From positions 20,748-84,747 of the forward strand of contig FJUW01000088.1 of the NCBI GenBank assembly GCA_900074885.1: DNA of 64,000 nucleotides. Reading direction: 5' to 3'. The notes beneath the pieces are model-generated. The model saw nothing but the letters and a program-made list of their open reading frames with translations, was not told where the DNA came from and made no database searches. How positions within the stretch are numbered: position 1 is the stretch's first letter; each line of letters begins with the position of its first letter. This stretch comes from Rhynchosporium graminicola (Eukaryota; Ascomycota; Leotiomycetes; Helotiales; Ploettnerulaceae). A program made the translations under genes and the position numbers. This document shows, piece after piece, positions 23,491 to 34,550 of this stretch.

Positions 23491-24239
23491 GACTTTATTG
23501 TTTTTGATCAAGACTAAGAGAAGGTAGATCTACTATGGGAGATAGTACCTTCAGGAAGAGCTCTTGCTTCATCATGCTTACGACTTAAACTGGTGTTTTA
23601 TAGTTTGACAAGACAGATTTCTAAGATAGGCGAGTGGACGATCTGTGCAATTTTTTTTAGCTTTATATTTGAAACTATACAAAACGGTCTTCGGGTAAGA
23701 TTGAAGAAGGAGAAGTAGGCCATAAGGTAGGATCATGACTGCACTTTTCAATATAGATTCGCTCCACTCCACAGTATAGAAATTTGTTAACATCCTCTCA
23801 ACTCCGACTAACGCATACATATTGAGGGATAGGGTCTTCTCTTCCATCAGCCGAGACAGAGCGGCGGAGTTGGCAAGCAGACCTCCGTCTAAGGGCTTAA
23901 TTGTTCCCTGATCTCGAGCGGACCCCACTTCAAAATGCCGGGAGGCGTTTGCAAAGCACCCAGCAAGCCGGGTGCTAGAGTTTTTCATTTTTTCCCCTTT
24001 TGAAATTTGACTATAGTTTTTGTTAACGGATACCTAGTCTTTCTAGTCTTTTGCTGTTTTTTAGGAGAACTCGCGTAATGGAATGTTTGTCAATAAAATT
24101 AATGCCGGCCCCACTTTGGAAGCGAGCTGCCCCCTTCCAATTTATTCCATGCCTGACGAAAACAACTATCATCACCAACTTATACCATTTCTTTGAAACA
24201 TCCACGTACTAAAAACTCCTGCAAATGCTATAACACATA

Positions 24240-24680
24240 CAACATTCACCGTCAGTCCGCATCATTGCGAATCGATATTCCTCACTTTCGTCCAATCATC
24301 CTTCATTTGGGGTTTCGTTCTCCTCGCCCCATTCGGACCGTATAATCTCTATGTTTACCCGATATCTTGAGAAAAACTATTGAACATGATTCGGACACTG
24401 GATAAACTACACAACGTATCTTCTCGAATTAGAGGAAGAGATCAACATCTTGGCTTGACAACAGATGGATGCCAAACGACTCGACGACAAAGTAGCTCCT
24501 CGTGGGTTTTCTGGTGGACCTTAAGTTCCTGGATGGCTTGAAGCCTTATCCGTATCTTTCTGATTAAGGAAGGCAAGGGAGAAGGTCAGAGATACACTTG
24601 GTGACGTGCCGGATCGTGTGGTGGTTGACAAGGAAGAAAAAGCCAAAGAGAAGCGTATGAACATAGGAATTGAAACGTAG
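24240..24680 (+). pseudogene. Decayed small membrane-protein gene, copy 2
   Basis: A membrane-like segment (S-S-F-I-W-G-F-V-L-L-A-P-F, about 24285-24330) is followed at 24565-24680 by a charged segment (R-K-A-R-E-K-V-R-D-T-L-G-D, then many Lys and Glu). The DNA of the second part resembles 23437-23480 of copy 1 (AAGG-C-GAGAAGGTCAG and ACTTGG). Frames do not join and stops intervene. No function can be assigned. Confidence 0.4.
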
Positions 24681-25527
24681 TTTTGTTACCTAAGCTTTGA
24701 TCAGAGGAGAGTTTGCATTTTAGCGGCCATCTAATTATCTACAAGTTCTTGTCGTGGTCCTATTGTCGAGAAGTCGAAGTTGCACACGCGCTGTATGCCG
24801 TCAGGCGGTCTGATGCTCATATGTAGACAGGAGGAACCCCTGCTGCTACAATTCGTCTATCTGGATCTTCTGAGAAGTCTCTCTCTGGATATTGATGTAA
24901 TATCGTGGGTACAACGGAATTTGAGGTGCTACAACTTTTGTCGCGTGTCAGGGTCCGTTACTGTTTGTAGGAGGTAGGTATGTCGGAGTGGGCTTGCATT
25001 TGATCTATTCCTGAGCTAGTTGCAAGGCTCGAGCTGGAGCATTAGAAAAATGCTTGCTAACAGACCTATGAGGAGTATAAGAAGAAGAAAGCTAGGAGAT
25101 AGTAGAGGGACATATAGAGCAAGACCCACCATAACGGCGAGGTTTCGGCTTTTGCTTCCAGAATTTTGTTTCTAGGAAGTCATATGTAAGTGTATTAAAG
25201 GAGTTACGTTAGCGTTTAGATTTATGATTCATTTCGGCGGATTTGCTTGCGCTGCGCAGAACAGGATATGCATCCAGGCTCACCAGACGAGTAGATAGAT
25301 AATCTCAGTATTCAATCTCCAAATCATACATTTATAGTCTTGCTTACTCTCCACATATCGCATATGAATCCCCGAGTCACGAAAAGCTCACGTTTACTCT
25401 CCAACAATCTTCCTATCGAATCATTAGTAGAGCAAAATCAACCCCCATGAATTCCACCCCCTCCGACATCACCACCACCGTCAATAATTAATTAATTGAC
25501 AGCAAACTCATCAAATTCGTCGAAGTA

Positions 25528-25722
25528 TCACTCATCTAGCTTATCATCCTCAACATCACTTCCCTTCTCTATCAATCTCACCTCTATCTCTGCCGGCACT
25601 AAATACTCCAAGGTTACTGCCTCTCCCTCTTCAAAGATGCCATAGATCGCATTAGAATAACCATCAAAGTAAGCGAAGAATGTGTTGTTTTCGGCTTTGA
25701 CGGTTTGACGACGAGAAAGCAT
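25528..25722 (-). CDS. Small hypothetical ORF, 64 residues
   Basis: Not recognised. It is an ATG-initiated minus-strand frame with balanced amino-acid use and an acidic end (D-V-E-D-D-K-L-D-E). It reads like the C-terminal exon of a real protein (Y-G-I-F-E-E-G-E-A-V-T-L-E-Y), but no upstream exon is clear. It may be a relic of the same decayed family as the neighbouring copies. Confidence 0.35.
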   Translation of the reverse strand: MLSRRQTVKAENNTFFAYFDGYSNAIYGIFEEGEAVTLEYLVPAEIEVRLIEKGSDVEDDKLDE

Positions 25723-27893
25723 ACGGTAATTACTCGCTGGAGATAGAGTTCAGGTATAAGTGGACGGAGCTTTCATATTCTAAGAATTAGGAAAGAAGCT
25801 GAAGGGAGTGAAGGGGGTGAAAGGGGTGCTAGATACAAGTGCATGATCTGCTAGTAGTAAGCGATAAAGATGTGATAGGAGCTAGGAATAGAGACGTAGG
25901 CCGGCACAGTACCTTCGTCGCGGCCGAAAGAGTAGATAGTGATGAGAGGGACCTTCTAGTATTACTCGAATACTTTCATCATGGACTGCTGCTGGCTATT
26001 CGAAAACTAAACTTCCCTGTGGAATATAACCACGCAATGCTGTTCTTCAATCAGATACTCATGGGCAGATTGATACTGCTTTCCCTGTGGTTGGAAACTT
26101 ATGAATAAAGATACTCAACCCGTACTTCTATCCTTGCCGGTCATCACGATTAAGAAAAGGTTAAGTCCTCGTTTCTTTTCTTGCAAACTTGGACCATGTG
26201 GAGATCCATCGAACGGTATGTCGAAGTAGGGTGGGTTTACTATTACTGTATTGAATAGCTCGGCTATACACATAGAATTAAAAAAATCCGGGCATCTTTT
26301 AGTAGTAGTAGGCGATAGACCTATCTCACGCGATATTTCCGTAGACTCTTACTGCTTCCCGTCCCTATTCCAATGATCCCTTCCTCTCAGTAAAACAAAG
26401 TAACACATCTACCCACCTCATCCCACCACCCCACCACCTACCGCCCATCAGACTCCGCCATATCCATCCCAATCTCCTCCACCATCTACACCATCTCAAG
26501 CATGATCCTCATCCTCTATGTCTTCCACACCCCGCCCGTCCTCTATAATACTACATCCCAACAACTAGATTCAACCGCATATTCTATCCTCGCGAGCACT
26601 CACCATATATCTTTATTAGACCGATGGCTTTTTCACACACATACCCCTTCTGAAACTCGGAGAGTCGATTCATCTTGGTAGGTTGGGTGGATGGGCGAGG
26701 GAAGCATCTCATTGCAATTATGCTGAAGAAGTAAGGAGGAAGGAGATTTCGTGAAAAGTTTACCTGTCCGCGGAGCTTGAGGGAAGAGGAGAGAAGAGAG
26801 ATGTACGGGGGCTAAGCTTGCTAGAAGGGAAGAGAAGTCTTTGGCGATGATTGATGGAGATGCAAAGGAGACGGACGCGGGGAGTTGGTTTAGTAGGTAC
26901 CTAGAGCTTTGGCAGGGAGAGTAATCGTCGATCGCTTATGGAATTCGAGTATTCAAGACTTTAGCTGTTGTAGTGTTAGTGATGGAAAAGAGTGGTGAGC
27001 TGAGTAAAACAGTTCATCCTGTTCAAGAAGATGCATTTTAGCAAATACGTCTATACCTAGTCATGGTTTAAATCCCACTTGACGGGATTTTGATGCTTTC
27101 CTGTGAACCGTTAAACACGTACGGAAAGGGTCACCAAACTCCGCGTCTCGTAGTGATCATGCACCAAAATAATTCAGAAGCAATGTGTTGAATCGTCAGC
27201 TCTACTACCAAGCAACTCGTGTCTGTCTTCATTAGTGTTACACGAATCATGTACTGTGCACGCCACACATCAGACGTAGAATCAAGAGGAGGTTGATTTC
27301 ATGCTTGCTTCTGAAATTTGACTCAGAGGCAAAACGGCTTCCATACAGAGGGATGACGCAATTGTCATAAATCTCGTATGTCTGTTTATTCCATGCGTCG
27401 CCACGTAGCCGTCCGTACGTCCCTCAAATCAATCAATCATCCAGAGAAGCGCATATAATAGTATAACAAGTACAGAAAACATGCATGCATGTGCGCAACT
27501 TTTGCGAGATACGAGAAATGCCACCCTTCTTTGGTTCACTCCTAAGCGCCAGCCATCCATCCCTCTACTTATCATAGATACTCTATCTGGGTCGTTGTTG
27601 TGGTCGTGAAATTCATATGATTTCATTTGATGTCATTTGGTGTTCCATGTTGGTTGGATTGGGGAGTTGGTCGGTCATTCATGTTCAGTCAGTAATTGCT
27701 TGGTGAAGTCTGGGTGCAGGCCGTGTAAAAAATAGTGGGTAGATGTGGCCCATTATTGATTGAATTCGAGGCAGAGAAGATCTCGATTCGTCAAGTATTG
27801 TGTGTGTATTCGGTGAATATCGTGAAGGATTTTATTATTGGTGCGCGATTTTAGTGGAAGTTGGAGGGGGCGTCTGGTCTTGCGACGAACTCA

Positions 27894-28933
27894 TTAGACC
27901 TGTTGGTAGAGGAGAAGAGGTTCGCCGACGTTCTCGATTTCTGGGATAGTGCATTTTAGATCGAAGGCTTTGGAGAGGACGATTTTGAAGATCTGGAAGG
28001 ATTTAGTGCGGGGTTTTATCAAAGAGGGCAAGAGCGAAGGGGTTTGCCGTGTACCTTCTGTACGTTTATGCTATGACTTGTACTGCTGAAAATCAGACTT
28101 GCTCGCATTGCTTTTGCAAACCGGCGGGCCTGAACAGATGTTAGTTGTGCGTTGACTTTAAGGACGGATGCATTTAATACCTGATTGGAGATCTCCTCTT
28201 GGTCCTCTCGGGGGAAGTTGACAAAGTGGTCATACTTCGTACCAACCAAGAAAGGAATCGCAGTCTTATTGAACCCTCTTCCCTGTCTATACCACTCCTT
28301 GATACTATTCAAAGTACTTTTCCTTGTCAAGTCGAACATGAATAGGATAGCCACCGCATCATTACACACCAACGGTAACATATTCACGAACTCTCTCTGT
28401 CCACCCAAATCCCAGATAGAGAAGGTGATCTCGGTATTGCGTATCGAAATCGTCTTTTCCATGAAGTTGACTCCGAGCGTCTGGATGTAGTCCTCGTCCC
28501 AGCTACCCTCCACGTACTTGACCATGAGCGAAGTCTTGCCGATCTGTGCATCCCCTACCATTCCGACCTTAATGACGACACTGTTCTTGTTCCGACTCTG
28601 GTCAGTCGACGTACCGCGGGCGTTTTGATCTGAATAGGACGATTGCATGTTGCTGTAGCCACCTCCTGACAAACCAGAGCCGGGTCGTGAGTTTGAGGGC
28701 GCGAAGGAGGTGGGTGGGGTAGGATATCTACCATTGCCTGTAGGATCGACGTCGGGTGTTGGAGGTCCTGAGTATGTCTGCTGTTGATGTGAGGATGGGA
28801 AGTCGGCGGATTGAGACTGTATGTGTCGTCTTGTGGGGGTGTGTGATTCTTCATTGCCTGTACCGCCCACTGTACCACCCATTGTTTCGTCCTGGCCTTC
28901 TGCCCGTGGATCGTATGCCCCTTCAGCCTCCAT
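27894..28933 (-). CDS. TEM1: Tem1/Spg1 small GTPase of the septation network
   Basis: This Ras-like GTPase heads the mitotic-exit / septation-initiation network at spindle poles. Exons are 28933-28181, 28129-28055 and 27992-27894, giving 308 residues. About 115 N-terminal residues are polar and Pro/Ser-rich. The GTPase core has GDAQIGKTS (about 125), the T-L-G-V-N-F switch region, W-D-L-G-G-Q and TKYD, followed by A-R-R-F-A-K-A-M. The ending I-E-N-V-G-E-P-L-L-L-Y is typical of Spg1/Tem1. Intron 1 is 51 nt and has no stop in frame, so unspliced RNA would add 17 residues. It is divergent to the H-protein gene. Confidence 0.93.
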
Positions 28934-29757
28934 CTTGTCTACTGCGTCGTGGAATTGAGACGGGCTGTCCGCCGAAAACGTCGAGGAATCCAGATTGTCG
29001 GCTTTTGAGGGGTGGTGTTTGGTGGCTCGAACGCAGGGCTGATGAATTGAGACGGCTGTTGGTGGTTGAGGATGAGCACAGCTGGAAAGTCGTGATCAAT
29101 AATGGAGTGTTGTTAGATGCATCGGTCGTGATTGAAATTCGTAATAAGGGCAACTTTGAAAGTGGAGCCGTAATGCAAGGAAGGCCTTTAGGTTGATTTG
29201 AGGTTATTCAGACCAGAGACCCCTGACAATGCTCTTGTTCGCGACTTGACTTGACTTGTCTGAAGGTTGCCGGCGCTTGAAGCTACAATACACAAGACGG
29301 GACAGGCACGCGTCGAAGTGGGAAAGCCGATGGGGACGCGATGAGTGGTTCAGGACGAAAGCGAAGCAAGCAGGCAAGGAAATACGACTAAACCTTGAAC
29401 TGCGGGCGGGATTTCACTTTTGTCGTGAGCAGTGCATTACCGTGATCTCGGTCAAGATCGTCTTGAGAGGCGATTGGTTGTCAGTGTCAATATCAGAGTC
29501 AATATCAATATCAACAATCAAAGTTCATCCCGACCCTGTCCTGTCCTGTCATGTCCTGTCCACAGCCTGCTGCTGGTTTGGGTGGAATTCTCGGGTTAAC
29601 TGTTCAAGGTAGGTGGGGGGTCGCTTAGTGGCTGTCTGCCGAGCCCGGCCATCGAACCCGGGGGACTTGCGAGAGGGCGCGCCAACATTTTATTAAGTTA
29701 AGGTACCTAGATTGAGCCTCAACACGGAGAATTCATCACTCACAAATTCTAGCAGTC
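28934..29757. promoter_or_regulatory. Divergent promoter region TEM1/GCV3
   Basis: An 824-bp head-to-head gap. It includes a pentamer run of CCTGT units (about 29534-29562) and short AATATC repeats just upstream (about 29486-29515). A GGTTCGAT-like string near 29645-29680 (minus) resembles a tRNA B box but no tRNA folds around it. Confidence 0.4.
29534..29562. repeat. (CCTGT)n microsatellite
   Basis: About five CCTGT units, with one unit changed, in the TEM1/GCV3 intergenic region. Confidence 0.7.
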
Positions 29758-30364
29758 ATGGCATCAATTGCACGAACTCTGAGGCCAGTGGCCTCACGAA
29801 TCTCCGCCAGGCCATGCCGAAGCGCTGCACCATGGCGATCCTCTCAGTTCCAGTCACAAGCTCGAGCGTTCTCCGCATCTCCTGTTTGTAAGTAGAGGAA
29901 ACACATATTTCTGACCCAGGAAAATATAGCTTAGGATAATGCTGATGCGATATTCTTCCTACACAGCACCAGCAAAGAGGTACACCAAAGATCACGAGTG
30001 GGTTGAGCTCTCCGAAGATGGCAAGACAGGCGTCATCGGCATCTCGGACTACGCAGCACATGCACTCGGCGATGTCGTCTATGTCGAGCTCCCAACCACA
30101 CCTATGGAAGTCGAGGCTGGAGATGCGATCGGAGCCGTAGAATCTGTAAAGTCGGCTTCGGATATCAATGCGCCTATCACTTGCAAGATTACTGCTGTCA
30201 ATGACTTGTTGGAGGAGAAGCCTGGAACGATCAATAAGGGACCGGAGGATGAAGGTTCGTCTGGAGGATGGGTCGCGAAAATTGAGGTCGGAGAGGCGGG
30301 CGTTAAGGATTTAGATGATTTGATGGATGCGAAGGCGTACAAAGAATTTACGGAGGATGCTTGA
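29758..30364 (+). CDS. GCV3: Glycine cleavage system H protein, mitochondrial
   Basis: This is the lipoyl carrier of the mitochondrial glycine decarboxylase complex; it shuttles the aminomethyl group from P to T protein. Exons are 29758-29887 and 29967-30364, giving 175 residues. The first 43 residues are an Arg/Ser/Ala-rich presequence (M-A-S-I-A-R-T-L-R). The H domain begins at K-R-Y-T-K-D-H-E-W-V. The lipoylated Lys is in E-S-V-K-S-A-S-D (about residue 105). The C terminus keeps G-G-W-V-A-K-I. It is tail-to-tail with the haem gene HEM3, 208 bp apart. Confidence 0.97.
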
Positions 30365-30572
30365 AGGGGTTGAATGAGGACTCGATTATGCATACATAGG
30401 TGTTGCACTTCAACAGTGAATAATGGCGTTACGTTGGCTATATGGTAAGCTGTGGTTGGGAATAAGTATTAGAGGACCAAAACCTGTGCACTTTTGCCTG
30501 CCCTTAGGCATGTCCTACCAACAAGCCGTTCCATATATTGTACATAAAGCTCGTCAAAACACCAGCGTCTGT

Positions 30573-31628
30573 CTAAGCTCCACCTGCCTCCTTGATTATG
30601 GGTCGATTGAGGTTGATCGCTTCCAATATCCTCCCAGCTCCCTTCTCCACCAGCTCCTGGGCCAGCTTCCAGCCAAACTCATCTGCGTCTCCAGCGTTCA
30701 GAATCTCCTCCAATCTCTCTGCAGCCACACTTTCCTGTCCATCCAAACTAACCACAACAGCTTTCATAAGTAACTTTCCTTTCTCAATCCACGTCGTCTC
30801 AACACCAATAGGCACACTACAACCTCCTTCCAATGTCCGCATCAAGCTCCTCTCGGCCAACCCCGAGAGCGTACTCGCCTCATCCGACAACACCTCCAAA
30901 ACCTTCATGACCTTCTCATCTCCTTCTCTAACCTCTATAGCCAGCGCTCCTTGTCCAACCGCATGCAACATCCCGCCACCCGGCGTCTTGGAGTCCAAAT
31001 ACTGCGTAATCCTCTCCGTCCAGCCCATCCTCACCACGCCCGCAACCGCCAGAATCAAACACGAGTACTCCCCATCCTCGGCATCCAGCTTCCCCAGTCT
31101 TGTCCCCAAGTTCCCTCTCACATCCTTGAACTTTAGATGCGGATACGCTTTCTTGATCTGCGCACTCCGTCGTACACTACTCGTGCCCACAACCGCTCCC
31201 TCTGGCAATTCCAGTAAAGTCTTGTATTCCAATCCCTTCTTCATAATGACACAATCCCTAGGATCCTCTCTCTCCATAATGCATCCAATGATACATTTCT
31301 GCGGTAATTGCGTCGGCATATCCTTCAGACAATGCACAATGATATCTAGATCCCCATCCAGCAACTGCGCCTCTAATTCGTGCGTCCACAGACTCTTGGC
31401 TCCAAACTCGTGGAGTGCCGTAACCTGATTTTTGTCGCCCATTGTCGCCATAGCGTGGATCTCGTAATTATTCTCCGGATGTGCCTTCTTCAAGCTCGCA
31501 ACGACCATTTCGGCTTGTACCATAGCCAGCGCACTGCGCCGAGTACCAATGCGGATCGTAGCATTGGTAATTGTAGGATCAAGAGGTGCCCTTGAGGAGG
31601 TCGACGGTAATTGTTCGTGAGTGGCCAT
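30573..31628 (-). CDS. HEM3: Porphobilinogen deaminase (hydroxymethylbilane synthase)
   Basis: This enzyme condenses four porphobilinogen units to hydroxymethylbilane in cytosolic haem synthesis. It is a single exon of 351 residues, normal length. R-I-G-T-R-R-S-A-L-A lies near residue 26, followed by L-K-D-M-P-T, T-S-S-V-R-R-S-A-Q and the V-R-G-N-L-G-T-R substrate/cofactor Arg residues. The dipyrromethane-cofactor Cys is in E-G-G-C-S-V-P-I-G (about 268). A long antisense open frame (30592-31428 plus) is a codon-bias shadow. Confidence 0.97.
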   Translation of the reverse strand: MATHEQLPSTSSRAPLDPTITNATIRIGTRRSALAMVQAEMVVASLKKAHPENNYEIHAMATMGDKNQVTALHEFGAKSLWTHELEAQLLDGDLDIIVHCLKDMPTQLPQKCIIGCIMEREDPRDCVIMKKGLEYKTLLELPEGAVVGTSSVRRSAQIKKAYPHLKFKDVRGNLGTRLGKLDAEDGEYSCLILAVAGVVRMGWTERITQYLDSKTPGGGMLHAVGQGALAIEVREGDEKVMKVLEVLSDEASTLSGLAERSLMRTLEGGCSVPIGVETTWIEKGKLLMKAVVVSLDGQESVAAERLEEILNAGDADEFGWKLAQELVEKGAGRILEAINLNRPIIKEAGGA

Positions 31629-32463
31629 ATCGTGGGTTTTGTGAGGAAATTATTAGTGGTGTTTTGGGATGGAGGGATGGTCTATTGTGAGGAATGATTT
31701 GGTGGGGTTGATATGGGGGGATGGCAGCGGCCGTTGCTAATTTGTCTGCCAAGGCTGACTATCGATGTCAGGCACTTGGGCGAAGTCAATATAGTAGCTT
31801 AATTAGGAGTACTAAGTCACTTCTGTAACTTGAATTTCTTCTTTATGTCAAAGCCTTGTGAGAGTTTCGTGAAACCATTGCAAGGTTCAAGTGAATTTAT
31901 GGAGGGGAAAAAAAGGATTTTGTGACTTGACGTATTTCTCATCTCGCGAGGTATTCTTAGTGCCCCAATCATCCTCTGTTTTTATTTACATTGACAATCC
32001 CGTTGACAGCATCGAAGAATGATTGCTTAACAACGTCAAGTGTCATCACTAGCACGAGCCCGAAAGCAAGCTTATCCATTCATAATCATAGACGATTACT
32101 ACAGAGAATTTGTGTATGATAATCTCTATGGTAAGGTATTCAGTTATTCAATATGCTACTGAGGGGGAGCCCAAGACTTCCTGGAAACCCCCCCCGCCCC
32201 CTTCTGGCAACAATAGACAGATTCGAGGGACTAGGTTAATTATCCAACTACTTTACCTCTCCTAGTAGCTTGGCAATTATTTGATTCGATAGGAGCAATT
32301 TTCTCTACAGTACGTGCTTTGAATATCTAATCACACGCTAGCTCTTAAAACTGATCAGTGTAGACATATACAAACTTGGTGTGATTTGGTAGGGTTGTCT
32401 TGCAGCAGCGTTAACCCTCTTTTCAGTAATTCTTCCTTGCTTTCGAAATTGCGTTACAGATTT

Positions 32464-32925
32464 TTAAAGAAATTTCGACTCGTACTTAACGGAATAAGAG
32501 TTGTTACTTTCAAAAGTCACATCCGTTTTGTCACGCACGCTGCGGATAACTACTACTCTCCTGGTATCCCATTCCACATTGGTGGTTTCAAACTCGTCCA
32601 TATCCACATCAATTAGAAGCGTAAGTATGAAGGAAAAAAAGCTTCCTCGATTCATGTTAAGCAAGGTAGGCGAAAAAATCGATGGAGCCTCAACGTCCTC
32701 GCACTAGATGGCATCTTTACATTTTGAGGGAAGAGCTTCTGACGCCTGTGTTTTACAAACCGTGTCTAAATTATCTTTCAGAGGATACCAATGATTCATA
32801 GCATGGAATTGCTCGAAGTGTACAAAGACAGTCAATCTCTTGGCGTTGAAACGACTGTCCTGGGAGCAAGCTCCTGATACTGGAGGTGATAAATCACGAA
32901 AAATCTTCCGCCAGTCGAATCTCAA
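32464..32925 (-). pseudogene. Relic of an unidentified gene, one in-frame stop
   Basis: One reading frame on the minus strand runs across 154 codons with protein-like composition (F-E-Q-F-H-A-M-N-H-W; N-V-E-W-D-T-R-R-V-V-V-I) and is interrupted by a single TAG at 32704-32706. No ATG is found at the start. The family is not recognised. A missed intron over the stop cannot be excluded. Confidence 0.35.
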
Positions 32926-32939
32926 ATATCACAACTCGT

Positions 32940-33412
32940 ATGGAGAACCCCGAAAAGCTCACTACTCCAAACATGAGTGGTGAGAAACTTTATCCTGTCG
33001 TGGTAACGGCATGCGCTGTGAGTTACCTCTCCTTCCTTCCAACGATATCATGATTTAGTGAAGCTCTTGAAGTTTGACTCCACGGCCAGCTTCGTTGACT
33101 TACCGGCAGCCTTTCGATGAGGACGAGAGGAATCCAACTCAAATTCTTAACGTTGAACTTCTAGACTGCATAGAATGGATGGAATGGATGGATCCCAATT
33201 GAGATCACCAAAATTCCAAGAGACTTCAGGAACGTCGTCACAGATATGGATATTGTTCCAAAGAGCGAAATTGATGCGATTTTGCACCTGGGAAAACAGC
33301 TTTGTCGACAAACTGCCGCGTTGAAGAAAAGGCTCGCGGAGACGGATATCGACCGGATTGGTGACGATGGAGTAATTCTGCCAAAGTACAACGGCAAGAA
33401 AGGTGGGCGCTA
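32940..33412 (+). pseudogene. Candidate small gene with frame break in a GGATG repeat
   Basis: An ATG at 32940 gives a 26-codon exon to 33017 followed by GTGAGT. A CCGGCAG acceptor at 33109 gives an in-phase second segment (P-F-D-E-D-E-R-N-P-T-Q) that stops just after a GAATGGATG tandem repeat (about 33173-33192). The next frame then reads on without break from there to a stop at 33412 (D-M-D-I-V-P-K-S-E-I ... N-G-K-K-G-G-R). One base gained or lost in the repeat would join them. Function unknown. Confidence 0.4.
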
Positions 33413-34550
33413 GGAAGGCCTAACTGAAGAGCTGAAGCCTATATTGATGTCGATGACATCGTGAAGTGAATACGATATCAAAATCCGGTACTTCGTAACC
33501 TCCCAGGGACGAAGTACGGAGGATAACAGACTCACATAATTATCCGACTAACAAAGACAACCAATGTCGGTCTCCCGTATTGCAACTTAATCTTCTAAAG
33601 TTCGTTGGCTACCCTCTACATGCAAACCAAATTCAGCTCGCGCTTTGTTCCTACACCGTCCGGGATTGAAGACGACCACACGCGATATCCAAGATAGTGC
33701 TGTATTGGCTGTTGCTACGATCTGCTTGGTGATCGATCAGCTGGGAGGAAATTCGAAATGAGTTAGCGGCTAGGTTGCCAAGTATATAATTAGGTTAATT
33801 TTATGCATAATCAAATACGATCCTTTAGATGTTGCTTTGAATTTCTTGTGATAAGAATGTTCGTGATGATTGCAACTCGCACGATGATTATTTTCACACC
33901 TTCTCTACCGCTATACTACTTTGGTAGTCTAGCCTGCCTAGCTACGTACCCCATTCGCATAGTCGTAATCTGAAACAACATCAACGGCTTATTCACCCCA
34001 AGCCCTTTAAAGCATTTTCATACCCATTTTCAGCCAAGAGAGGAAGTACTGCCGTCGGGTTCTTTATGGCAGGCTGTGCTGAGTAGTGTTTCGGCAGTGT
34101 TCCGGCAATGCTCCCACATTGTAAACCCTGTCAGTCTGGCCATTGCCCTGAATGCGCCTTTGCTTGTGGGGATTCTAGGTACGCTCCACACGGCCTGACT
34201 CAACACTTCCCCCACATGGTAACTTTACAACACTACTGTGCTGGATGTAATTGAATACATATACACCTGAGGTAGAAAAGAAAGGCGATATTGATATGAC
34301 TGTCGAGGAATCCGCTCTTCAGAATTACTTCTTTAAACTAATTGGAAGCTCTCATATCTGCTCCAGTAGGGTTTGAACTGCTCGCGCCTTCCATTCAGTT
34401 CATACCCACGAGGAACTGTATAGAATCAGTAGCTGAATTTCAGGTATGAGTCTGTTCAGAATCAACGCTTCATTACAACTCATCATACTATGTAGCGAAT
34501 ACCATCCATACGTATCCTTACAAGTACTCTCGCTCAGTACTGTTGCATTC

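Larger units (their letters stand above)
21795..27893. other. 6-kb gene-poor region with decayed ORFs
   Basis: No intact conserved gene is visible. Short, related but broken coding-like segments lie near 22.97-23.5, 24.24-24.67 and 25.5-25.7 kb (listed separately). Coding-like scraps also lie at 26.45-26.7 kb. The 27.0-27.9 kb part includes the 3' flank of TEM1 and a small perfect inverted repeat AAATCCC/GGGATTT near 27069-27090. Confidence 0.5.
31629..34550. other. Gene-poor region with broken ORFs
   Basis: Between HEM3 and the F-box gene I see no intact gene. There is a poly-C run at about 32180-32192. Two coding-like broken segments (32464-32925 minus and 32940-33412 plus) are listed separately. 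The stretches 31.7-32.4 and 33.4-34.4 kb show nothing recognisable. The 34.4-34.55 kb part should hold the F-box promoter. Confidence 0.5.

Noticed and set aside
29630..29700. GGTTCGAT string like a tRNA B box on the minus strand
   Set aside because: The T stem has a 9-base loop, and no matching acceptor stem, anticodon arm or A box could be placed.
30592..31428. 278-codon open frame antisense to HEM3
   Set aside because: It is the complement of a highly conserved single-exon enzyme gene; the composition (Ser/Pro/Thr-rich) is typical of a shadow frame.
34340..34400. Second tRNA-like string (GGTTTGAAC, plus)
   Set aside because: The T loop would lack the invariant TTC, and no cloverleaf forms.
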